This document shows, piece by piece, positions 22,899 to 33,384 of a stretch of DNA of 64,000 nucleotides (the stretch's first letter is position 1; each line of letters starts with the position of its first letter). The notes below the pieces were generated by a model. The model saw only the letters and a program-made list of their open reading frames with translations. It was not told the DNA's origin and searched no databases. The position numbers and the translations under genes are program-made. This stretch comes from Rivibacter subsaxonicus (GTDB lineage Bacteria; Pseudomonadota; Gammaproteobacteria; Burkholderiales; Burkholderiaceae_C): positions 962,829-1,026,828 of the forward strand of contig NZ_SHKP01000004.1 of the NCBI RefSeq assembly GCF_004217215.1. Direction: 5' to 3'.

Positions 22899-24501
22899 CG
22901 TAGAGTGTCTCGATGGTGATCACCGGCACGCCATGGTCTTGCGCATAGCGCTCGGTGTTGCGGCGCGCCTTGCCGCGCACGAAGAACGGGATCTTGCGCA
23001 GCTCCTTCTCCGCGTCCGGGGCCCACATTGCCGTGATCCCTGCCGGTGGGCCTTCTGCGTGGCGGTCGATGACGATCTCGGGCGCCGTGGCGGCCGGCGC
23101 CTGTTCCTTGACGATCTCGATCAGGGTGGGCGTCTCTACGCCGGCCGGCGTGCCAACATGGCCACCGAGGTGCGAGGGCGCCGCGTCTTCATGGAACTCG
23201 AAGTCGCCGCGGAACATGCCGATCAGGTGCTCCTCGAGGCCCATCATCAGCGGATGGACCCAGGTGTCGAACAGCACGTTGGCGCCTTCGAAACCCATCT
23301 GTGGCGAGTGGCGGGCCGGGAAGTCCTGCACATGCACCGGCGCCGAGATCACCGCGCACGGCACGCCCAGGCGCTTGGCGATGTGGCGCTCCATCTGGGT
23401 GCCGAGTACCAGCTCGGGTTGCAGCTCGGCGACCCTGGCCTCGACCTCCAGATAGTCGTCGGTGATGAGCGGCTCGACGCCGTAGAGAGCGGCGGCCTCG
23501 CGGATCTCGCGCGCGAACTCGCGGCTGTAGGTGCCGATGCCGACCACCGTGAAGCCCATCTCGCGGCTCGCCACCCGTGCCGCGGCCACCGCGTGGGTGG
23601 CGTCGCCGAAGACGAAGACGCGCTTGCCGGTGAGGTAGGTCGAGTCGACCGAGCGCGCGTACCAGGGCGCGTGTGAGCGCTCGTCCTCGAGCGCGGGCGC
23701 TTCGATGCCGGCCAGTTGCGCGACTTCGGCGATGAACTCGCGGGTGGCGCCGGCGCCGATCGGGATCGTCCTAGTGAACGGCTGGCCGAAGCTGCGCTTG
23801 AGCCAGTGGGCGGCCTGCGACGCGGTCTCGGGGTAGAGCACGACGTTGAAATCGGCGTCGCCCAGCCGCGCGATGTCGGCCGGCGTCGCGTCGAGCGGCG
23901 CGGTGACGTTGATCTCGATGCCCATGCGCTCGACCAGCGCGCGGATCTCGCGCAGGTCGTCGCGGTGGCGAAAGCCGAGGGCGGTAGGCCCGAGCAGATT
24001 GCAGCGCGGCCTGGCACCTTCGGCGCGCGTCGGGCGCGGCACGGCAGGAGTCGCAACCTTGGGTCCGGCGAGCGTACGCACCAGCTGATAGAAGGTCTCG
24101 GCCGCGCCCCAGTTTTCCTTGCGCTGGTAGGCCGGCAGTTCGAGCGCGACCACCGGTATCGGTAACTCCAGCGCGCGGGCCAGTCCGCCCGGATCGTCCT
24201 GGATCAGCTCGGCGGTGCACGAGGCGCCGACCAGCATGGCGGCCGGCTTGAAGCGCTCGAAGGCATCGCGTGCCGCGGTCTTGAACAGCTCGGCCGTATC
24301 GCTGCCGAGGTCACGTGCCTGGAAGGTGGTGTAGGTCACCGGCGGCCGACGCGGCAGCCGCTCGATCATCGTGAACAGCAGGTCGGCGTAGGTGTCGCCC
24401 TGCGGCGCGTGCAGCACGTAGTGCACGTCCTTCATCGCCGTGGCCACGCGCATCGCGCCAACATGCGGCGGGCCTTCGTAGGTCCAGAGCGTGAGTTGCA
24501 T
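22873..24501 (-). CDS. bchB: Light-independent protochlorophyllide reductase subunit BchB
   Basis: NifK-like subunit that forms the catalytic BchNB tetramer and provides part of the protochlorophyllide site and one Asp ligand of the NB cluster. The 542-residue protein starts [28 protein letters not shown], the [11 protein letters not shown] segment and the C-terminal DUF-like helix ending [10 protein letters not shown] are typical. It begins 23 nt after bchN and overlaps bchH. Confidence 0.98.
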
Positions 24502-24524
24502 CGTGTCGCTCCGCGAGGGACCCG

Positions 24525-26377
<1,853 letters not shown>

Positions 26378-26383
<6 letters not shown>

Positions 26384-26395
26384 TTGAACTTGACG
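26378..26395. promoter_or_regulatory. PpsR/CrtJ-like operator, bchF-ppaA region
   Basis: TGT-N12-ACG with the inner symmetry TGTCAA...TTGACG. The published PpsR consensus is TGT-N12-ACA, so one base deviates. It covers the bchF -35 and the -35 of a divergent promoter candidate, a good place for repression of both. Confidence 0.55.
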
Positions 26396-26418
26396 TACAT
26401 AAAGACTGACATTAACTT
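26390..26418 (+). promoter_or_regulatory. Candidate divergent promoter towards ppaA
   Basis: TTGACG (26390-26395), a 17-bp spacer, then TAACTT (26413-26418, weak -10). It would give an approximately 200-nt leader to ppaA. A perfect palindrome GTGTTAACAC lies just downstream (26430-26439). Confidence 0.35.
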
Positions 26419-26457
26419 TGAGCGGAGGGGTGTTAACACTGACTTGACCCTGAGCAT

Positions 26458-26482
26458 GGGTGGCGCGCAAATCCGGCCACCC
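26458..26482 (+). promoter_or_regulatory. Inverted repeat in the ppaA leader
   Basis: GGGTGGC (26458-26464) and GCCACCC (26476-26482) flank an 11-nt loop. A longer-range pair CACTGAC (26437-26443) / GTCAGTG (26513-26519) surrounds it. Nothing resembling a B12-box was seen. Confidence 0.35.
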
Positions 26483-26627
26483 CAGAAGTCGAAGAACAGG
26501 GCCGGAAGTCAGGTCAGTGAACCCATGAGATGACGCAAGGCCCGCTGGTTTCGTTCTCAGGCGGGAACGGCAAGCGCCCCCAGACGCCGGGCGCTGCCGG
26601 TGGGCCACCTGCGCGAGGAGACGTCCG

Positions 26628-27557
26628 ATGGATCGGTTGACACGCGAGTGCCTGCTGGGGGACGACTGGGATGCCGAGTTGGCGCCCCGCACGCCCGTGG
26701 CCGAGGTTGAACTCCCCGGCCAGAGCTTGTTGCCGCTCGGGGTGGCGGCCAACGCCGACACGATTTCGGCCCGCGAGCGCATGGCTTGGCTGGCCAGCAC
26801 GATCGAAGGCGAGATCATTCCGCGGCTGATGCTGGCCCACCGTCCGCCACCGGTCGGCAGTTCGGACAGGCAAGCGCCTTTCCTCGACGCCTCGGTGGTG
26901 GAGATCGAGGCCTTTGCGCGGCTCGTGATGGGTGTCGACGACACGGCGGCGGCGGCGCATGTCGAGAGCCTGCGGGCCTCGGGTGAGTCCCTGGAGCGCA
27001 TCTACCTCGGCCTGCTCGCGCCGACCGCGCGCTACCTGGGTGAGTTGTGGGTGGCCGACCTGTGTGACTTCACCGCTGTCACTACCGCCTTGTGGCGGTT
27101 GCAGCACTTGATGTACGACCTCAGTCCGGCCTTCCAGCGCGACGGCGAGTCTGGCCAGCGCCGGCACCATGCGCTGCTGGCACCGGTGCCGGGTTCCCAG
27201 CACACCTTCGGGCTGCTGATGGTGGCCGAATTCTTCAGGCGGGCCGGTTGGAGCGTCTGGACGCAGCCGTCCGTGACCCTGTTCGATCTGGTCGAAGCGG
27301 TGCAGAGCGAATGGTTCGACCTGATCGGCTTCTCGGTGGCCATTGACCGCCATATCGAGAATCTTGACTCGGTTATCCTTGCGCTGCGCAAGGCCTCGTG
27401 CAATCCGCAGATCATCGTGACGATCGGCGGTGCAGCGATGGTCGGCCATCCGGAGTACGTCACCCGGGTTGGTGCGGATCTGACCGCCGCAAACGCGCCC
27501 GAGGCCGTTCGCTTGGCTGAGCAACTGGTGGCGGCGCGATCTGACGTGCGCTGTTGA
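26628..27557 (+). CDS. ppaA: PpsR antirepressor PpaA/AerR, cobalamin-binding
   Basis: A 309-residue regulator of the AerR/PpaA type. The helical middle region (about 90-165) is followed by a B12-binding fold (about 180-300) with HHALLAPVPGSQHTFG. His192 is the expected hydroxocobalamin ligand by analogy with AerR. VTIGGAAM near the C-terminus fits the binding loop. In Rhodobacter these proteins bind B12 and relieve PpsR/CrtJ repression. GAGGAG precedes the ATG, and ppsR lies directly downstream. Confidence 0.92.
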   Translation: MDRLTRECLLGDDWDAELAPRTPVAEVELPGQSLLPLGVAANADTISARERMAWLASTIEGEIIPRLMLAHRPPPVGSSDRQAPFLDASVVEIEAFARLVMGVDDTAAAAHVESLRASGESLERIYLGLLAPTARYLGELWVADLCDFTAVTTALWRLQHLMYDLSPAFQRDGESGQRRHHALLAPVPGSQHTFGLLMVAEFFRRAGWSVWTQPSVTLFDLVEAVQSEWFDLIGFSVAIDRHIENLDSVILALRKASCNPQIIVTIGGAAMVGHPEYVTRVGADLTAANAPEAVRLAEQLVAARSDVRC

Positions 27558-27634
27558 GCCAGGAGCCGCCCTTGACGCTAGAGCGAGATGACGATGAGGC
27601 CCTCGGTCGCGAACCCGATGCAGGAGTGGTTGGC

Positions 27635-29053
27635 GTGAGTGCTTTCGATTCGCCCACCTTCAGCCTGGCTGGTCTCGATGGCGAAGCGGCCGCTTCGGTG
27701 ATCGCTGTGGCGGCCGACGTGGCGCTGATGCTCGACGGCGAGGGCGTGATCCGCGACGTCTCCGTGGGCAACAAGCAACTCGCGCTCGATGGCTATCGCA
27801 AGTGGGTCGGTCGCTCGTGGGCCGAGACGGTGACGGTCGAAAGCCGGCCCAAAGTGGCCGCGCTGCTCAAGGAGGCCGGGGCCGCAGCGGCGCGCAAGTG
27901 GCGCCACATCAACCATCCCTCGCCGCACGGTGCCGACGTTCCGCTGCTGTACTCGACCATCCAGGTCGGCAAGGAAGGCAGCGTCGTGGCGCTCGGGCGC
28001 GACCTCAGTGCCGTGGCCGCGTTGCAGCAGCGCCTGGTCGACGCGCAGCAGTCGATGGAGCGCGACTACCTGCGACTTCGCCACATGGAGACGCGGTACC
28101 GCCACCTCTTCGAGTCGGCCTTGGAGGCGGTGCTGGTGGTCGATGGCGCGTCGCAGAAGGTCCTGGAGGTCAACCCTGCCGCCTGCCAGTTGATCGGCGA
28201 CACGTCCAAGCGCATCGTCGGCCGGGCGCTACCCGAATTTTTCGATGCGGCCGGTGGTCGAGCCTTGCTGACGCTGCTGGGCGGCGTGCGCGCTGTCGGA
28301 CGCGCGCAGCAGGTCACCATCAGCCTCGGGGCCGAGCAGCGCGAACTGAGCGTGTCGGCATCATCGTTCCGCCAGGAGGGCGGTGCCTTGTTCCTCGTGA
28401 GGCTGCATGCGGCACGCGAGCTTGGCGCGGCGCCGGCCCCCAATGCCCAGACCCTGCTGGCGCGAGCCATCGAAAGAGTGCCCGACGGCTTTGTCGTCAC
28501 CGACGCCGAAGGCCGGGTCCTGGCCGCCAACTCGGCTTTCGTCGAGATGACGCAACTCGCCGCCTCGGAGCAGTTGGTGGGCCAGTCGCTGGAGCGCTGG
28601 CTGGGCCGATCCGGCGTCGATCTCAGCGTGCTGCTGGCCAACCTGCGCCAGCATGGCGCGGTACGCCTGTTTGCGACCACCGTCAGCAACCAGTACGGCT
28701 CGAGCATCGAGGCCGAGATCTCGGCTGCGGCCTTCTCAGACGGCGAGCGGTCCTGCTTCGGGTTCACGCTCCGCGACGTCGGTCGCCGCCTCGGCGAGAC
28801 GCCGCCGCGGCAGCGACGCGAGTTGCCGCGTTCGGTGGCACAACTCACCGAACTGGTGGGCCGCATGCCGCTCAAGGACATCGTTGGCGAGACCACCGAC
28901 CTGATCGAGCAGCTCTGCATCGAGGCGGCGCTCGAGCTCACGCGCAACAACCGCGCCTCGGCCTCCGAGATGCTGGGTCTTTCGCGCCAGAGCCTGTACG
29001 TCAAGCTGCGCCGCTACAACCTCGGCGACTCGGGCGGAGACGGCGGCAAGTAG
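27635..29053 (+). CDS. ppsR: Photosynthesis gene repressor PpsR/CrtJ
   Basis: Redox-responsive regulator of bch, crt and puc genes. The 472-residue protein has three PAS-type regions (about 20-125, 155-265, 275-385), a coiled linker (about 125-155) and a Fis-type helix-turn-helix (about 420-462). Cys428, just before the HTH, matches the redox-active cysteine of CrtJ; Cys184 and Cys374 are also present. The GTG at 27635 is chosen because AGGAG lies 8 nt upstream and the family starts here. In-frame TTG codons at 27554 and 27572 would lengthen it and overlap ppaA. Confidence 0.93.
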   Translation: MSAFDSPTFSLAGLDGEAAASVIAVAADVALMLDGEGVIRDVSVGNKQLALDGYRKWVGRSWAETVTVESRPKVAALLKEAGAAAARKWRHINHPSPHGADVPLLYSTIQVGKEGSVVALGRDLSAVAALQQRLVDAQQSMERDYLRLRHMETRYRHLFESALEAVLVVDGASQKVLEVNPAACQLIGDTSKRIVGRALPEFFDAAGGRALLTLLGGVRAVGRAQQVTISLGAEQRELSVSASSFRQEGGALFLVRLHAARELGAAPAPNAQTLLARAIERVPDGFVVTDAEGRVLAANSAFVEMTQLAASEQLVGQSLERWLGRSGVDLSVLLANLRQHGAVRLFATTVSNQYGSSIEAEISAAAFSDGERSCFGFTLRDVGRRLGETPPRQRRELPRSVAQLTELVGRMPLKDIVGETTDLIEQLCIEAALELTRNNRASASEMLGLSRQSLYVKLRRYNLGDSGGDGGK

Positions 29054-29094
29054 TTCGGCTCGAGGTGCGCGGCGTGAACGGCGCCGCCGCAGCG

Positions 29095-29112
29095 TGTAAA
29101 TCTCGGTTGACG
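29095..29112. promoter_or_regulatory. PpsR/CrtJ-like operator upstream of bchG
   Basis: TGT-N12-ACG (TGT at 29095-29097, ACG at 29110-29112), one base from the published TGT-N12-ACA. The right half forms part of the bchG -35 box, the same geometry as the box at bchF. Confidence 0.5.
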
Positions 29113-29135
29113 GTAATGAGTGTCAGCAGTAGAAA
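29107..29135 (+). promoter_or_regulatory. Candidate promoter of bchG
   Basis: TTGACG (29107-29112), a 17-bp spacer and TAGAAA (29130-29135). The start site would fall at or next to the bchG ATG at 29142, giving a leaderless or nearly leaderless mRNA. No Shine-Dalgarno is visible before bchG. Confidence 0.5.
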
Positions 29136-29141
29136 TACTGC
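29126..29141 (+). promoter_or_regulatory. Perfect inverted repeat abutting the bchG start codon
   Basis: GCAGTA-GAAA-TACTGC forms a 6-bp stem with a GNRA-type tetraloop that ends exactly at the base before ATG. It overlaps the -10 box, so it could be an operator on DNA or a structure on read-through mRNA from ppsR. Confidence 0.5.
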
Positions 29142-30029
29142 ATGTCACGCCCCGCGTTGTCCGCGGTGACCGAGCTGTTCAAGCCGATCACCTGGTTTCC
29201 TCCGATGTGGGCCTTTGGCTGTGGCGTCGTGGCCTCGGGCATCCCGGTCACGGCCAACGGCATGTGGCCGGTGGTGATCGTCGGCGTTGCGCTGGCTGGC
29301 CCGCTCGTCTGCGCCACCAGCCAGGCCGTCAATGACTGGTTCGATCGCCACGTCGACGCGATCAACGAGCCGCAGCGGCCGATCCCTTCCGGACGCATGC
29401 CCGGCCGCTGGGGGCTCTACATCGCGTTGATCTGGACCGTGGTGTCGCTGCTGGTCGCGGCCACGCTGGGACCCTGGGGTTTTGGTGCGGCGATGTTCGG
29501 CCTGGCGCTGGCCTGGGCCTACAGCGCGCCGCCGCTGCGCCTCAAGCGCAACGGCTGGTGGGGTAACGCCGCCTGCGGCCTGTGCTACGAGGGTCTCGCC
29601 TGGGTGACGGGTGCGGCGGTGATGGCCGGCGGCGCGATGCCCGACGCGCGCTCGTTGCTGCTGGCCGGGCTCTACAGCTTCGGCGCCCACGGAATCATGA
29701 CGCTCAACGATTTCAAGAGCGTGGAGGGCGACCGCCAGATGGGCATCGGCTCGCTGCCGGTGCGGCTTGGCATCGATCGCGCGGCACGCGTGGCCTGCTG
29801 GATGATGGCGCTGCCGCAGGCGATCGTTATCGCGGTGCTGATCGGCTGGCAACGGCCCTGGCACGCGGCCGCGGTTGCGCTGCTGCTGGCGCTGCAGTTG
29901 CTGATGATGGGCCGCTTCATCGCCTCGCCGCGCGAACGCGCGATCTGGTACAGCGGCGGCGGCGTCACCCTCTATGTGATCGGCATGCTGATCAGCGCCT
30001 TTGCGCTGCGCTCGATGGGGATGGCATGA
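29142..30029 (+). CDS. bchG: Bacteriochlorophyll synthase BchG
   Basis: UbiA-family prenyltransferase that esterifies bacteriochlorophyllide a with geranylgeranyl diphosphate. The 295-residue polytopic membrane protein has the first Asp-rich motif NDWFDRHVDAINEP followed by RPIPSGR, and the second as NDFKSVEGDRQMGI. It overlaps the following pucC-family gene by 3 nt. Confidence 0.97.
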   Translation: MSRPALSAVTELFKPITWFPPMWAFGCGVVASGIPVTANGMWPVVIVGVALAGPLVCATSQAVNDWFDRHVDAINEPQRPIPSGRMPGRWGLYIALIWTVVSLLVAATLGPWGFGAAMFGLALAWAYSAPPLRLKRNGWWGNAACGLCYEGLAWVTGAAVMAGGAMPDARSLLLAGLYSFGAHGIMTLNDFKSVEGDRQMGIGSLPVRLGIDRAARVACWMMALPQAIVIAVLIGWQRPWHAAAVALLLALQLLMMGRFIASPRERAIWYSGGGVTLYVIGMLISAFALRSMGMA

Positions 30030-31396
30030 ACCCGCCAGCAGAGGGCTTCGGCTGGTTGCAGATCGTCCGCCTCGGCCTGGTCCAGGCCTCGCTGGGCGCC
30101 GTCGTGGTGTTGACCACCTCGACGCTGAATCGCGTGATGGTGGTCGAACTCGCGCTGCCGGCGCTGCTGCCGGGCTTGCTGGTGGCGCTGCACTACGCGG
30201 TCCAAGTCGTGCGGCCGCGGCTTGGCCACGGCGCGGATGTCGGTGGCCGCAGCACGCCGTGGATCGTCGGCGGCATGCTGGCGCTGGCACTCGGCGGCGT
30301 CGGCGCTGCGCTGGCGACGGCATGGATGGGCAGCAACCGGATCGGCGGGATCGCCGCAGCCGTGGTGGCCTTCGCGCTGATCGGCATTGGTGTCGGCGCG
30401 GCCGGCACCTCTTTGCTGGTGCTGATGGCCAAGCGGGTCGATGCGAGCCGCCGCGCAGCGGCAGCGACGATCGTCTGGATGATGATGATCGTCGGCTTCA
30501 TCGTCACCGCGGCGAGCGCCGGCGCGCTGCTCGATCCCTACTCGCCGGCACGGCTGGTGGCGGTGACGGCCGGGGTCGCGCTGGCCGCGTTCGTGCTGAC
30601 GCTGGTGGCGATGCATCGCCTCGAAGGTGCGGCCGGGTCGCTTGCGACCGCGGTGACTGCGGGTGCCCCAAAGCCGGCGTTTCGCGTGGCGCTGGCCGAA
30701 GTCTGGGCCGAGCGGGCGGCGCGCCAGTTCACGATCTTCGTGTTCATCGCGATGCTGGCCTACAGCGCGCAGGACCTGATCCTCGAGCCCTTTGCCGGCA
30801 GCGTGTTCGGTTTCACGCCCGGTGCCTCGACCCAGTTGTCGGCGGTGCAGCACAGTGGCGTCCTGCTCGGAATGGTCGTCGTCGCGCTCGCCGGCAGCGG
30901 CTGGCTTGGCCAGCAACTACGTTCGCTGCGCGTCTGGACCATCGGTGGCTGCATCGCCTCGGCGCTGGCGCTGTTGGGACTCACGCTGGGCGGCCTGGTC
31001 GGTCCCGGCTGGCCGCTCAAGCCCAACGTGTTCCTGCTCGGCGCCGCCAACGGCGCGTTCTCGATTGCCGCGATCGCCTCGATGATGCGCTTGGCCGGCG
31101 AGGGTCGCGGCGCGCGCGAGGGTGTTCGCATGGGCCTGTGGGGTGCCGCTCAGGCCACTGCCTTCGGCCTCGGCGGTGTGCTCGGCACCGCTGCCAGTGA
31201 CGTGGCGCACTGGTTGATCGTCCATCCGGGCACCGCCTACGCCGCGGTGTTCGGGCTCGAGGCGCTGCTGTTCCTGGCCTCGGCGCGACTGGCGGCCGGC
31301 ATCGGATGCGGCCCATCCACCGCCGCGTCGCGCGCTGCGCAACCTGCACGCGGCTTGAGCTACGGCGCGGCCCTCGAACCCCGGAGATCGCCATGA
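30026..31396 (+). CDS. PucC/bch2-family pigment-complex assembly transporter
   Basis: A 456-residue, roughly 12-span protein of the same family as LhaA, with TSTLNRVMVVELALP and DLILEPFAG. A gene of this family sits between bchG and bchP in many purple bacteria (bch2/orf428). Its presumed role is pigment delivery or antenna assembly. It is coupled to both neighbours by ATGA overlaps. Assignment as the bch2 homologue rather than pucC rests on position. Confidence 0.88.
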   Translation: MNPPAEGFGWLQIVRLGLVQASLGAVVVLTTSTLNRVMVVELALPALLPGLLVALHYAVQVVRPRLGHGADVGGRSTPWIVGGMLALALGGVGAALATAWMGSNRIGGIAAAVVAFALIGIGVGAAGTSLLVLMAKRVDASRRAAAATIVWMMMIVGFIVTAASAGALLDPYSPARLVAVTAGVALAAFVLTLVAMHRLEGAAGSLATAVTAGAPKPAFRVALAEVWAERAARQFTIFVFIAMLAYSAQDLILEPFAGSVFGFTPGASTQLSAVQHSGVLLGMVVVALAGSGWLGQQLRSLRVWTIGGCIASALALLGLTLGGLVGPGWPLKPNVFLLGAANGAFSIAAIASMMRLAGEGRGAREGVRMGLWGAAQATAFGLGGVLGTAASDVAHWLIVHPGTAYAAVFGLEALLFLASARLAAGIGCGPSTAASRAAQPARGLSYGAALEPRRSP

Positions 31397-32586
31397 GCGA
31401 GTGTTTCGACGTGGTCGTCATCGGCGGTGGTCCGGCCGGTGCGACCGCGGCCCACGAACTCGCGCGCCTGGGCCGCTCGGTGCTGCTGCTCGACCGCGCC
31501 GGCCGCGTCAAGCCGTGTGGCGGTGCGATCCCGCCGCGCCTGATCAAGGACTTCGAGATTCCCGATCACCTGCTGGTGGCGCGCGCCACGTCGGCGCGCA
31601 TGGTGTCGCCGGCCGATGTGCGGGTCGACATCCCGATCGAGAGCGGCTTCGTCGGCATGGTCGACCGCGAGGTGTTCGACGAGTGGCTGCGTGAGCGCGC
31701 CGGCGTGGCCGGCGCGGTGCGCCGCAACGGCCGCTTCGAGAAACTCGAGCGCGACGCCGAGGGCGCCGCCTTGATTCACTACAGGCGGCGCGACGCGGGC
31801 GAGGCCGAACGCGATGACTGCGTGCGTGCGCGCAGCGTGATCGGCGCCGACGGCGCCAACTCGGCCGTCGCGCGGCAGGCGGTTCCCGGCGCCGAGCGCG
31901 TGAGGCATGTGTTCGCGTACCACGAGATCGTGCGGACGCCAGCGCTCGTGCCGGCCGGCTACGACGGTTCGCGCTGCGACGTCTACTACCGCGGTGAACT
32001 CTCGCCCGACTTCTACGGCTGGGTCTTTCCGCACGGCGACACGCTCAGCATCGGCACCGGCAGCGCCGACAAGGGCTTCTCGCTGCGCGCTGCCACCGGC
32101 ACGCTGCGTCGAGCCGCCGGACTGGAGGGTGCCGAGACGGTGCGACGCGAGGGCGCGCCGCTGCCGATGAAGCCGCTCAGGCGCTGGGACAACGGGCGCG
32201 ACATCGTGCTCGCCGGCGACGCGGCCGGCGTGGTGGCACCGGCCTCGGGCGAAGGCATCTACTACGCGATGGTCGGCGGCCAACTTGCCGCCCAGGCCGT
32301 GGAGCAGTTGCTGGTCACGGGCCAGGGCCGCGCGCTGGCGCAGGCGCGCAAGCGCTTCATGAAGGAGCACGGCACGGTGTTCCTGGTGCTCGGCGTCATG
32401 CAGCGCTTCTGGTACGTCAACGACAAGCGGCGCGAGCGATTCGTCAGCATCTGCAAGGACAAGGACGTGCAGCAGATGACCTTCGAGTCCTACATGAACA
32501 AGAAGCTGACGCGCAAGAAGCCGATGCAGCAGGTGCGGATCTTCTTCAAGGACATGGCGCATCTGCTGGGGCTGGCGCGGGTGTGA
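31393..32586 (+). CDS. bchP: Geranylgeranyl reductase BchP
   Basis: FAD-dependent reductase that saturates the geranylgeranyl tail to phytyl. The 397-residue protein has the Rossmann start VVVIGGGPAGATAA, RVKPCGGAIPPRLI and the second FAD motif DIVLAGDAAGVVAPASGEG. It starts within the stop of the previous gene (ATGA) and ends the bchG-pucC-bchP unit. Confidence 0.97.
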   Translation: MSECFDVVVIGGGPAGATAAHELARLGRSVLLLDRAGRVKPCGGAIPPRLIKDFEIPDHLLVARATSARMVSPADVRVDIPIESGFVGMVDREVFDEWLRERAGVAGAVRRNGRFEKLERDAEGAALIHYRRRDAGEAERDDCVRARSVIGADGANSAVARQAVPGAERVRHVFAYHEIVRTPALVPAGYDGSRCDVYYRGELSPDFYGWVFPHGDTLSIGTGSADKGFSLRAATGTLRRAAGLEGAETVRREGAPLPMKPLRRWDNGRDIVLAGDAAGVVAPASGEGIYYAMVGGQLAAQAVEQLLVTGQGRALAQARKRFMKEHGTVFLVLGVMQRFWYVNDKRRERFVSICKDKDVQQMTFESYMNKKLTRKKPMQQVRIFFKDMAHLLGLARV

Positions 32587-32640
32587 GCGCGGCCCTGATC
32601 GGCGCGCCCGGCGCGCTCTGCGGCGAGGCTGCGTGAGCTG

Positions 32641-33126
32641 ATGGCGCCGCGCCGCCGCAAGGCCGTGCTGTTAGCTGCACTCGCCGCGCTCGCGGTGGCC
32701 CTGCTCGGGGCGCTGTCGACCGAACTAGGACCTTGGTATCGCAGCCTGCAGCAACCGGCCTGGAAGCCCCCCGACGCCCTGTTCGGCCCGGCCTGGACGC
32801 TGATCTACGCACTGGCCGCGATGGCCGGCATCAAGGCCTGGGAGGCCGCGCCAGACCGCACGGCGCGCCAGTGGATCCTCGCGCTGTTTGCGCTCAATGC
32901 TCTGCTCAACGTGCTGTGGAGCCTGCTGTTCTTTCGCCTGCAGCGGCCGGACTGGGCGCTGGTCGAGGTCGGCTTCCTGTGGGCTTCGATCCTGCTGCTG
33001 ATGGTGGTGCTCGGCCGCTGGTCGCGCGCCGCGGCCTGGTTGCTGCTGCCCTACCTGCTGTGGGTGAGCTTGGCGGCCACGCTCAACCTTGCCGTCGTGC
33101 GGCTCAACGGCCCGTTTGCACCATGA
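32641..33126 (+). CDS. tspO: TspO/MBR tryptophan-rich sensory protein
   Basis: A 161-residue, five-span membrane protein that binds tetrapyrroles. WYRSLQQPAWKPPDALFGPAWTL is the family signature, followed by LFALNALLNVLWSLLFF. In Rhodobacter sphaeroides TspO tunes photosynthesis gene expression in oxygen. Here it lies 54 nt after bchP, so a link to the PGC is likely. The stop overlaps the next small gene. Confidence 0.93.
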   Translation: MAPRRRKAVLLAALAALAVALLGALSTELGPWYRSLQQPAWKPPDALFGPAWTLIYALAAMAGIKAWEAAPDRTARQWILALFALNALLNVLWSLLFFRLQRPDWALVEVGFLWASILLLMVVLGRWSRAAAWLLLPYLLWVSLAATLNLAVVRLNGPFAP

Positions 33127-33383
33127 GCGACCCGGCCATCGTGGTGGTGCTGGCGTTGACGGCGCTCATGGTGCTGGCCATCGAAAGCGCGTTGCTCTGG
33201 GGTCGCCGCCGGCGCGGGCTGGCCGTCGGACAGTGGTTGCCCTTCGTGCTGGCCGGTGCCGGCCTGCTGCTGGCACTGCTGGCGGCAGCGCTCGGCATGC
33301 GCTGGCCGTGGGTTGGGGCCTGCCTCGCAATCGCCGGCGTGGCGCACGCCGCGGACCTGATCGCCCGCTGGCCGCGGGGCTGA
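33123..33383 (+). CDS. Small membrane protein of unknown function
   Basis: An 86-residue protein with three predicted hydrophobic segments (IVVVLALTALMVLAIES, LPFVLAGAGLLLALLAAALG, WVGACLAIAGVAHAADL) and an Arg-rich loop GRRRRG after the first. The start overlaps the tspO stop (ATGA), so co-expression with tspO is expected. No family was recognised. It ends 1 nt before the convergent yicC gene. Confidence 0.7.
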   Translation: MSDPAIVVVLALTALMVLAIESALLWGRRRRGLAVGQWLPFVLAGAGLLLALLAAALGMRWPWVGACLAIAGVAHAADLIARWPRG

Positions 33384-33384
33384 A

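Noticed and set aside
26446-26475. A second sigma70 promoter (TTGACC) before ppaA
   Set aside because: No acceptable -10 box at a 16-18 bp distance.
26384-26627. B12 riboswitch upstream of the cobalamin-binding regulator ppaA
   Set aside because: No B12-box-like sequence was seen; only short inverted repeats are present.
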